From the NCBI RefSeq assembly GCF_015767245.1, contig NZ_JADOTV010000003.1, forward strand, positions 124,001 to 188,000: 64,000 nt of DNA, written 5' to 3'. How positions within the stretch are numbered: the stretch's first letter is position 1; each line of letters begins with the position of its first letter. The stretch is from Aureivirga sp. CE67 (lineage in GTDB: Bacteria; Bacteroidota; Bacteroidia; Flavobacteriales; Flavobacteriaceae). Made by a program: the position numbers and the translations under genes. Below, in pieces: positions 34,104 to 41,359 of this stretch. Below the pieces are notes generated by a model that did no database searches, was not told the DNA's origin, and worked only from the letters and a program-made list of their open reading frames with translations.

Positions 34104-35228
34104 ATGTACTTTGAATCAAAAATTACTGTGGATCCGAAAGAGATTTCACATATTGAAAGAATTAAACCAACTAAAGCTTTCAAGAAAATATTATTCTATC
34201 TTACTTCAGGAAATGTTGGAAAAAAAGAAGTAAGACAAACTTTTACAGCAGTTTCTATCTTACAGCAAATCAATAGGGTTTGTGTAGGACAAGGAATCTC
34301 AAATATCATTCGTCTTTCACACGATGGAATTGATTTTTATTTTGATGAGGAAGGAAAAAAAGATGATCTAAAAGAAGCTCTAGACACTTATGATTTAGAA
34401 ATGAATGAGGAAATGTCTCATTTTTTCAAAAATCTTTCGATGATTTTAGAGCATGAAGATGAAAATTTTAAATATTTGATTTCGATTGATATCTATAAAA
34501 ATCATGATGTTGGAAAATTTCCTATTCAAATAAAGATTACAGGATTACTTAAAGACTTCAAGGCAAACGAAGAAACTACTGCAGAGATGAAAGAAAAATT
34601 CAAATCTGTATTTACTTCTCAAGAATCTATTGATGCTTTTAGAATAGAAAAAAGAGAGTTCTTCAATAATTTTGTGAATTCGTTCAAAATGAATTTCCAA
34701 AAGTTAATGCATGTAGACTCTGTGGAAACAGATATTAAAACAAAAGTGATTGTTCCGAAAAAGAATTACAACAGAGTAAGTGAAATCGGAAATTCTCCTG
34801 ATTATAGTTTTGAATACGATTACTATTATAACTACCACGGTTTCGATTCTTTTTATTTATACACATTAGCTTGGTCTTCTTTTAATCATGAACAATCTTA
34901 TGATTTTAACGATACACATTTTGAAACAGAAATGGGTGAAAATTTAGGATTTGCGGAAAACATGGAAAGCTCCTCTCCTATTTTCAGTGAAGATTCTTAT
35001 TCTGTAGAAGACACAACTTTAATGTCAGATACTTTTGAGGAAAGTCCTGCAGTGTTGGAAGAAGTTGGAGGCTCTAGTTCTGAATCAAGCAGTTGGTTTG
35101 ATTTTGGAGATTCGAGTTCTGATGATGGAGGTTCAAGTTTTGATGATGGAGGATCTTCTTGTAGTTCCTGTTCTTCCTGTTCCTCTTGCAGTTCATGCTC
35201 TTCTTGTTCTTCTTGTGGAGGAGATTAA
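34104..35228 (+). CDS. Protein of unknown function with a (Ser-Ser-Cys)7 C-terminal tail
   Basis: 374 residues, no signal peptide or membrane helix. Residues 1 to about 220 look like a folded alpha/beta domain of unknown family (starts MYFESKITVDPKEISHIERI). A Tyr/Asp-rich region follows, then from about 290 an acidic Ser/Glu/Gly/Asp-rich low-complexity linker, and finally seven consecutive Ser-Ser-Cys units ending in GGD. The cysteines could bind metal, form crosslinks or be modified. It is translationally close to the GRDP-like gene and ends at a strong terminator. I do not recognise the family. Confidence 0.72.
   Translation: MYFESKITVDPKEISHIERIKPTKAFKKILFYLTSGNVGKKEVRQTFTAVSILQQINRVCVGQGISNIIRLSHDGIDFYFDEEGKKDDLKEALDTYDLEMNEEMSHFFKNLSMILEHEDENFKYLISIDIYKNHDVGKFPIQIKITGLLKDFKANEETTAEMKEKFKSVFTSQESIDAFRIEKREFFNNFVNSFKMNFQKLMHVDSVETDIKTKVIVPKKNYNRVSEIGNSPDYSFEYDYYYNYHGFDSFYLYTLAWSSFNHEQSYDFNDTHFETEMGENLGFAENMESSSPIFSEDSYSVEDTTLMSDTFEESPAVLEEVGGSSSESSSWFDFGDSSSDDGGSSFDDGGSSCSSCSSCSSCSSCSSCSSCGGD
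35154..35216 (+). repeat. Seven 9-base coding repeats (Ser-Ser-Cys)
   Basis: Seven in-frame nine-base units encode Ser-Ser-Cys. The serine codons vary between AGT, TCA, TCC and TCT and the cysteine codons between TGT and TGC, so the protein sequence is kept while the DNA has diverged. This argues against recent slippage. Confidence 0.9.
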
Positions 35229-35249
35229 TTAGGATTTTAAAAAAATAAG

Positions 35250-35295
35250 AATTGCTTTATAAAATAATAAATCAAAGTTATTTTATAAAGCAATT
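35250..35295 (+). terminator. Strong hairpin terminator after the SSC-tail gene
   Basis: A perfect 18-base-pair stem (arms 35250-35267 and 35278-35295) with a ten-base loop, followed by TTGATTTT. The U tract is interrupted. Confidence 0.8.
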
Positions 35296-35420
35296 TTGAT
35301 TTTATAGTGTTTTCATAACAAAATTAATTTTTATTTAAAAGTATAGGAATATTGGGTTAATGTTTAAATAAAGAGTCTATTCTATTTTTCTTTTTCATTT
35401 AATCAAAAACATTAACGGTA

Positions 35421-37142
35421 ATGAAAACAAAAAATACTACTACTAGAAGATCTTTCTTAAAAAACACTTTGTTAGCCTCAGGAGGTATCATTTTAGCTTC
35501 CAATTTTATTAGTTGTTCTGATGATGATTTGGACGACAATACAGTACCTGATAATTCTACAATTGATAAATTTAATCATGGAGTAGCAAGTTTTGATCCT
35601 ACAATAAATCAAGTTATTATTTGGACAAGATATTCTACAGATGCTCCAGAAGTTTCTATTTTTTGGGAGGTTTCAAAAAATATGGATTTTACACAAGTAA
35701 TTCGTTCAGGAAATTTTATCACAAATGCGCAAAGAGATTACACGATTTCAATCGAAGTTCAAGATTTAGAACCTAATCAAAAATTATATTATCGTTTTGC
35801 TCAGTTAGAAGAAGAAACGGGTTCCGTTATTGGAGAAACGATTACATTGGCTGAAAACCCAAATGAAGTAAAATTGGCAGTTTGTTCTTGTTCTAATTAT
35901 GCAGCAGGGTATTTTAATGTTTATGATGCTATGGCAAATTCAGATGCAGATGTAATTGTTCATTTAGGTGATTATATCTATGAATATGGCGAGGGAGAAT
36001 ACGGAAATACTTCAGAGGTAGAAAGAGAACTTTCTCCGCTTCATGAAATTATAACTTTAGATGATTATAGAGAAAGATATCGTCTGTATCGTTCGGATAA
36101 AATGCTACAATTAGCACATCAGAAAAAACCATTTATCTGTGTTTGGGATGATCATGAAATAGCCAATGATACCTATAAAGATGGTGCACAAAACCACGAT
36201 TCTTCTGAAGGAAGTTTTACAACAAGAAAAGCTAGTGCAATTAAAGCTTTTAGTGAATATTTACCTGTGAAAACAGAAGATAATAATTTGATTTATAGAA
36301 ATATTGAATTTGGAAATTTAGTTAATCTAATCATGTTAGATACTAGAGTGATTGGGAGAGATAAACAATTATCTTATGGAGATTTTATTTCAATTTCAGG
36401 TTTTGACAATGAAGGCTTTAAAGATATTTGGTTAGATCCTACGAGAACTATTCTGGGACAAGAACAAAAAAGTTGGTTATTAAATTTAGCTAAAAGCAAT
36501 AGTGCTACTTGGCAAGTATTGGGACAACAAGTACTGATGGCAAAAATGTTATTACCTTTTGATTTCTTAAATCTACTAGAAGAATTTTCAGAAGAAGAAA
36601 GAAAAGGAAATATTACAACACAAAAAAGAATTGCTTTAGAACAAAAAATGAAAGAATTCATTGAGTTGCAGAGGAGATTTGAAGTAAATGATCCAACATT
36701 AACAACCGTTCAAAGAGCGAGTGTCAGCGAAGGTTTTCCATATAATTTGGATGCTTGGGATGGTTATCCTAAAGAGAGAGATGTGGTTTTAAACGCTTTT
36801 CAAGGGAAAAAATTAGTTACGCTTGCTGGAGATACACATAATGCTTGGCATTCGGATTTAAAATTAAATAATTATGGAAAAGTTGGTGAAGAATTTGCAA
36901 CTACTTCGGTTACATCTCCAGGTGTGGATTTAGTTTTAAAAGGCAATATTCTTTCTTCGATTTTTGAAGCATTTATGAAATCAATGATTAAAGATTTAAA
37001 TTATGTGAATGCTTCAGATAGAGGTTTTATGAAAGTGATATTCACGCATGGAAGTGCAAATGCAGAATGGATTTTTGTAGATAATATTTATAGTGAAGAC
37101 TATCAAATATCAATTGAGCAAACAACTAGTTATAGCGGTTAA
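35421..37142 (+). CDS. phoD: PhoD-type alkaline phosphatase/phosphodiesterase, Tat lipoprotein
   Basis: 573 residues. The signal has both a twin-arginine motif (TRRSFLKN) and a lipobox (NFISCSDDD, Cys about 32), with acidic residues just after the Cys like the surface-export signal of Bacteroidota lipoproteins. A PhoD N-terminal domain (about 50-150) precedes the metallophosphatase domain: VHLGDYIYEYG (about 177-187), CVWDDHEIANDTY (about 240-252) and VTLAGDTHNAWHSDL (about 468-482), all metal ligands. It likely releases phosphate from phosphomono- or diesters at the cell surface. It is monocistronic. Confidence 0.92.
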   Translation: MKTKNTTTRRSFLKNTLLASGGIILASNFISCSDDDLDDNTVPDNSTIDKFNHGVASFDPTINQVIIWTRYSTDAPEVSIFWEVSKNMDFTQVIRSGNFITNAQRDYTISIEVQDLEPNQKLYYRFAQLEEETGSVIGETITLAENPNEVKLAVCSCSNYAAGYFNVYDAMANSDADVIVHLGDYIYEYGEGEYGNTSEVERELSPLHEIITLDDYRERYRLYRSDKMLQLAHQKKPFICVWDDHEIANDTYKDGAQNHDSSEGSFTTRKASAIKAFSEYLPVKTEDNNLIYRNIEFGNLVNLIMLDTRVIGRDKQLSYGDFISISGFDNEGFKDIWLDPTRTILGQEQKSWLLNLAKSNSATWQVLGQQVLMAKMLLPFDFLNLLEEFSEEERKGNITTQKRIALEQKMKEFIELQRRFEVNDPTLTTVQRASVSEGFPYNLDAWDGYPKERDVVLNAFQGKKLVTLAGDTHNAWHSDLKLNNYGKVGEEFATTSVTSPGVDLVLKGNILSSIFEAFMKSMIKDLNYVNASDRGFMKVIFTHGSANAEWIFVDNIYSEDYQISIEQTTSYSG

Positions 37143-37162
37143 TCTAAGTAAATTTTTCTCAA

Positions 37163-37190
37163 AAACCGAGTTTTCAGACTCGGTTTTTTT
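37163..37190 (+). terminator. Rho-independent terminator after phoD
   Basis: The eight-base-pair stem AAACCGAG / CTCGGTTT with an eight-base loop is followed by a run of T. Confidence 0.93.
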
Positions 37191-37305
37191 ATTACACAAT
37201 ACTTTTATTTATAGTTTTTCGTTCTTTATATATCCATAAATTATATTATTTTTTTAATAATAAAATTTTATAATTTACTACCAATAAAAAAAGCTAATCC
37301 CAAAA

Positions 37306-38274
37306 ATGAAAATTTTCTTCTACTTTTTATCACTTCTCTTGCTTGTAGCACTTATTTGGAATTCTCATTTTTTACTTGGAAATATTCTCATGACTATTCA
37401 AATTCCAATATTTCTATTTGCAACATTTGTATTTATATCTAGAAGAAAAAAATTGAAGAAATTTCACAATGTTTTTTTCATCTGCACATTTTTAGTTTTT
37501 CTAAACTTTGGTTATAATTATATCAGAGGATTTCATTTTACCACAAATGAAGTAAAGCAAAATAAAGAAGTTACAATTCTTACTTACAATCTCTTTTTTA
37601 AAAATAAATACAAACAGAATATTTTAAATGAAATAATTTCTACAAAACCGGATATTTTACTTGTACAAGAATTGACTTATCAGTGGAACAATGAACTTCA
37701 AAAGAAATTATCCAAAATATATAAATACAAAAAAATATCCCAAAGAAAAGGAACGCATGGTTTTGGCGTATTTTCTAAATATCCAATAACAGAAACCAAA
37801 TATTTAAAAAACATAAACAAACTTCCTTTTTGTCAAATAAATAAAATAAAAGTTGGAAAAGAAGAATTGATAGTATCAAATATACATCTAGCTTCTCCAG
37901 CAAAAGCAATAGAAAACCCTAAAGATTTTTATGATTTATATGAGAAAATTTACAATCTAAGAGAAAAAGAATGGGCAAAAATAAATTTGTATTTAAACAA
38001 GAACTTTTCAAATAAAAACATTTTGCTTTGTGGTGATTTCAATACGATGAAAGTAGAACCTTTATACAATCATATTCGTCAAGATTGGTCAGATTTGTTT
38101 CATGAAAAAGGCGAAGGATTTAGTTATACATTTCCTAATAGTTCGAAAATCCCTTTTCCAATAATCACTCTTGATTATATTATGTATAAAGGAAAAATCC
38201 AACCAATAAAAGCTGAAGTTCTGAAACAAAGTAGTTCAGATCATTTTGCGGTTTTTGGAACGATAAAGATCTAG
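37306..38274 (+). CDS. Membrane-anchored endonuclease/exonuclease/phosphatase-family protein
   Basis: 322 residues. Two or three N-terminal hydrophobic segments (about 2-20, 26-44, 53-72) anchor an EEP domain (about 90-322). Landmarks are VTILTYNLFFKN, ILLVQELTYQW (metal-binding Glu), NIHLASPAKA, LLCGDFNT (about 240-247) and the terminal SSDHFAVFGTI with the catalytic Asp-His. The domain is likely periplasmic. Substrates of the family range from DNA to phospholipids and inositol phosphates; none can be chosen here. It ends 15 bases from the converging response regulator gene. Confidence 0.85.
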   Translation: MKIFFYFLSLLLLVALIWNSHFLLGNILMTIQIPIFLFATFVFISRRKKLKKFHNVFFICTFLVFLNFGYNYIRGFHFTTNEVKQNKEVTILTYNLFFKNKYKQNILNEIISTKPDILLVQELTYQWNNELQKKLSKIYKYKKISQRKGTHGFGVFSKYPITETKYLKNINKLPFCQINKIKVGKEELIVSNIHLASPAKAIENPKDFYDLYEKIYNLREKEWAKINLYLNKNFSNKNILLCGDFNTMKVEPLYNHIRQDWSDLFHEKGEGFSYTFPNSSKIPFPIITLDYIMYKGKIQPIKAEVLKQSSSDHFAVFGTIKI

Positions 38275-38289
38275 GTTTAATGCTATCTA

Positions 38290-38958
38290 TTAAAAACTTG
38301 GCGGAAGTGGATGAATATCATTTACAATCGCATATACTACTAAACCAACTGTATTTTTAGCTCCGACTTTTTCTAAAATTCTTTGCCGATGATTTTCTAC
38401 TGTTCTTTTACTTAAAAAAAGGTTTTCTGCAATTTCGTGGTTAGTTTTTTCAGTACAAATCAATTCTAAAACTTCTATTTCTCTTTTTGACAATTGATCT
38501 TTTGTAATTATAGATGGTTTTTTAGTTCTAAAATTCAAATGATCTTGAACTAAATCTTTATCTTTTTTAGTAAAATAGACTCCAAATTCATAAACTGCTT
38601 CAATTGCTTCCATAAGTAAAGTTTTATTAGCATTTTTAGGAATAAAAGCTGAAACACCTAATTTTATCATATGTCCAATTACATTTTTTTTATAATGAGA
38701 AGAAAGAATTATAAGTTTCAATTCGGGATATTTTTCTTTTAAAATAGCTACAAGTTCAAAACCATTTATCGGTTTCATTTGAATATCAACTAGGGCAATA
38801 TCTGGGAAAAAAGAAGGCTTTGTTTGTTCTAATTTCTCAATAAAGTCATTAGCATTATTTTCTGCCAAAACAACTTCTACTTTATTCTCATTGGAAAACA
38901 ATAATTTCAAACCTTCGAGAAATAATTGTTCATCATCTATTATTGAAATCTTTATCAT
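38290..38958 (-). CDS. NarL/FixJ-type response regulator
   Basis: 222 residues. The receiver domain (1 to about 125) has the acidic pair IIDDEQ (Asp8, Asp9), phosphoacceptor Asp58 in ALVDIQM and the conserved Lys in FIPKNA. The C-terminal LuxR-type HTH (about 155-215) is LSKREIEVLELICTEKTNHE and LSKRTVENHRQRILEKVGAK. It should activate or repress promoters when phosphorylated by the histidine kinase whose gene overlaps its start by four bases. Targets are unknown; the nearby NO reductase is a candidate. Confidence 0.95.
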   Translation of the reverse strand: MIKISIIDDEQLFLEGLKLLFSNENKVEVVLAENNANDFIEKLEQTKPSFFPDIALVDIQMKPINGFELVAILKEKYPELKLIILSSHYKKNVIGHMIKLGVSAFIPKNANKTLLMEAIEAVYEFGVYFTKKDKDLVQDHLNFRTKKPSIITKDQLSKREIEVLELICTEKTNHEIAENLFLSKRTVENHRQRILEKVGAKNTVGLVVYAIVNDIHPLPPSF

Positions 38959-39710
38959 TTGTCAAGTTTTTTTATTGAAACAATTAATCTACAACCTTTA
39001 TTTCGTTGAGTTTTCCATTTAAATTTTGCATCAATAGATTCTAACCTAGATTCTATATTTTTTATTCCCATCCCTTTTTTACTAGAATTTAAATCAAAGC
39101 CAATTCCATTATCCGAAATTAAAAAAGAGAAATAACTTTCACAGTCTCGGATTATTAATTTTAACTCAGAACCTTTAGAATGTTTAATGAAATTAGTTAA
39201 AAATTCTTGAATAATTCGATAGATTTGAACTTCAAAGTTGATGTTTTTCTTTTGATAAGGATGGTTTAAATTAATACTAACATGAATAGACGAATCCATA
39301 TTAGAAAATAATTTTTCAAGCATAGAAATTAATCCTAATTCTTCTAAATTTACAGGATACATTGTATGAGAAATATTTCTTGTAGCATTTATCAATTCAG
39401 GTATTTGTGATGAAATTACTTCTCTAGATTTTTCATTTCTCCAAGTTTCCTCGTTATTAATCCATAAAGACAAAATATTTAATTTATTCCCAACTTCATC
39501 ATGTAATAATTCAGCAATTCTTTTTCGTTCTTCTTCTTGTCCTTCAATAAATTTCTTTGTTGTTTCTTTTTGATATTCTAATTCCTTTTCAAATTGAACT
39601 CTTTTTTCTTTCATCAATTTCACTACAAAAGCTTTGTATGCTAAAAAAGAAAAAATGATAATTATTGAAAATACTATAATTATTAAAATTAAAAATTTTA
39701 GATCATACAT
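38955..39710 (-). CDS. Sensor histidine kinase (HisKA_3 type)
   Basis: 251 residues. One N-terminal membrane helix (about 7-28), a short coiled region, then the dimerisation/phosphoacceptor motif ELLHDEVGNKLNIL with His70, and an HATPase domain with IIQEFLTNFIKHS (N box) and ISDNGIGFDLN...GMGIKNIESRL (G boxes). There is almost no extracytoplasmic sensor, so the signal is probably internal or comes from the membrane partner whose gene (39703-40338) overlaps by eight bases. Confidence 0.93.
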   Translation of the reverse strand: MYDLKFLILIIIVFSIIIIFSFLAYKAFVVKLMKEKRVQFEKELEYQKETTKKFIEGQEEERKRIAELLHDEVGNKLNILSLWINNEETWRNEKSREVISSQIPELINATRNISHTMYPVNLEELGLISMLEKLFSNMDSSIHVSINLNHPYQKKNINFEVQIYRIIQEFLTNFIKHSKGSELKLIIRDCESYFSFLISDNGIGFDLNSSKKGMGIKNIESRLESIDAKFKWKTQRNKGCRLIVSIKKLDK

Positions 39711-40338
39711 ACTTTTTATGTTTAAAAAATGAAATGATAAAACTGAAATATAAAATTGAAGACAAAAGATTATTCAATCCCCAAATAATTGATGCTTTTT
39801 CTAGACTTACATTTTCCAATTGATTCATTAAAACAAATAAAAAAAGTGAAATTGAATAGTAAAAGAAAAGTACGATATAGTTAACAAGTATATAGTTTAG
39901 TTTCTCAAATTCTTTGATGGTTTTAATTAATAAATAGGCTATAGAAGAAATTATTAGCAGATGAAAAATAATTTTACTGTAACTGTTTGTTAGATTTTTT
40001 TGTTGGACAAATAGAAAAATATTTTCAGCTAAAAAGAAAAGACTAAAAATTGTAATAAGAATGTACTTAGTTTTTTTACTGAATATTTTATTGAATAATA
40101 ATAGAGAAAGAATTAGAAATTCACCAAAAACATAAAGTGGATATAAGAGGATATTTTGAATTCTTAACTCAATTAAAATATTAGAAATAATTTCGATAAT
40201 ACTGAAAAAACAAAGAAAATAGAAAAACCACCTCAATTCATTAGGTAACTTTTTATAATGAATAACACCACTAAAAACAGCTATTCCCAACAAACTAAGA
40301 GAAATTATTTTTATAATATCATAAAAAACTATTGACAA
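39703..40338 (-). CDS. Seven-helix membrane protein, possible sensor partner of the kinase
   Basis: 211 residues with about six or seven hydrophobic segments evenly spread over its length, a 7TM-like layout. I see no conserved catalytic motif. Its end overlaps the kinase gene and it starts four bases after the gene at 40342, so all four genes form one unit. A membrane sensor that signals to the nearly sensorless kinase is an inference from this arrangement. Confidence 0.6.
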   Translation of the reverse strand: MSIVFYDIIKIISLSLLGIAVFSGVIHYKKLPNELRWFFYFLCFFSIIEIISNILIELRIQNILLYPLYVFGEFLILSLLLFNKIFSKKTKYILITIFSLFFLAENIFLFVQQKNLTNSYSKIIFHLLIISSIAYLLIKTIKEFEKLNYILVNYIVLFFYYSISLFLFVLMNQLENVSLEKASIIWGLNNLLSSILYFSFIISFFKHKKYV

Positions 40339-40341
40339 AAT

Positions 40342-41127
40342 TTATTTTTTCAAAAACTTAAAATCATATTTATCTTTACAGAAAGGAGGACAAGGACTAG
40401 AAAAATCCTTTGAATTTGTTTCAGAAATTGTTTCTTCGCTTCTTTTACTCAACAAAACTGTTTTAGAATCATCTTTATGTCTTGAAGTTATAAAAACAAG
40501 AATTGGATATTTCATTTTATAAATTGATGAATATTTCATTCCAAAGACAATACTAAGTTCCTTCTCTTTTTCTTTTTTAACGTTTATATCAGAAAATGGT
40601 ACAATAAAAGCTCTAAAAATTCGTCGACTTCCTTCATTTATAATTTCATGATAAAACCAGTCCATACAATGACTTTTCCAATTAATTATATCTTCAGATG
40701 TAATATTTTCTTTTAAATCAGGACGTTTATAAACTGAATATTTTGTTATTTCTTTATAATTTAAAACATCTAAATCTTTAGAAAAAGAAGTTTTTTTGAT
40801 ATTTGTAACAACCTCTCTTTCTATTAGAGAAAATTTTTCTTTTATTTCAGTTAATACAGAATATCTATAATCGACAAGTTTCGTTTTTTCTTTATGATTA
40901 TGATCAAGTGGAACAAAAATTAAAATAATTTCTTCTTTTTTCACTCCAAAATACACATGGAAATTAGAACAATCTTGATTATGACTTTTCATCCAATTTA
41001 TATGTTCATCTGGAATTATAAATCTCCCATTAGGAATAAAAAATTTTACAAAATCACTATGCTTTTTTAAAAGCTCTTCCCAAGAATCTACAGCTATTTG
41101 AACTTCATCATATTTCAATTTAGACAT
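40342..41127 (-). CDS. Cytoplasmic protein of unknown function, first gene of the kinase operon
   Basis: 261 residues, soluble, no signal peptide. It starts MSKLKYDEVQIAVDSWEELL, is rich in Lys/Glu, has WKSHCMDWFYHEIINEGSRR in the middle and ends with a cysteine pair flanked by prolines (SSPCPPFCKDK). I recognise no family. It leads an operon with the 7TM-like protein, kinase and response regulator and is divergent from the NO reductase gene, so a role in the same regulation is possible. Confidence 0.6.
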   Translation of the reverse strand: MSKLKYDEVQIAVDSWEELLKKHSDFVKFFIPNGRFIIPDEHINWMKSHNQDCSNFHVYFGVKKEEIILIFVPLDHNHKEKTKLVDYRYSVLTEIKEKFSLIEREVVTNIKKTSFSKDLDVLNYKEITKYSVYKRPDLKENITSEDIINWKSHCMDWFYHEIINEGSRRIFRAFIVPFSDINVKKEKEKELSIVFGMKYSSIYKMKYPILVFITSRHKDDSKTVLLSKRSEETISETNSKDFSSPCPPFCKDKYDFKFLKK

Positions 41128-41359
41128 AATTTTATATTAAATTTAACAACATTTCATAATTTACTTTCCACTTTAAATATAAACATTTAAGAACTTGAAA
41201 ACAATTTAATTAGTTGTTAAAACTAGAATATAAGAGTGTTAAAAGTTATTCTATTACAGAGTTAATTTTAATAATTCAAACCTTTCTGTCTTATTTTATC
41301 TTTTTTCAAAAAAACTTTCTTAAATTAATGTTAATAACTGAAAATCAAACATTAAACAA

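Noticed and set aside
35154-35216. Short tandem repeat as a CRISPR-like or minisatellite array
   Set aside because: The units are nine bases in a coding frame without spacers, and the codons are diverged, so it is a protein repeat.
35035-35232. Alternative frame over the Ser-Ser-Cys repeat (Val/Leu-rich 65 codons)
   Set aside because: It starts in mid-gene, has no promoter, and its pattern is the out-of-frame reading of the repeat.
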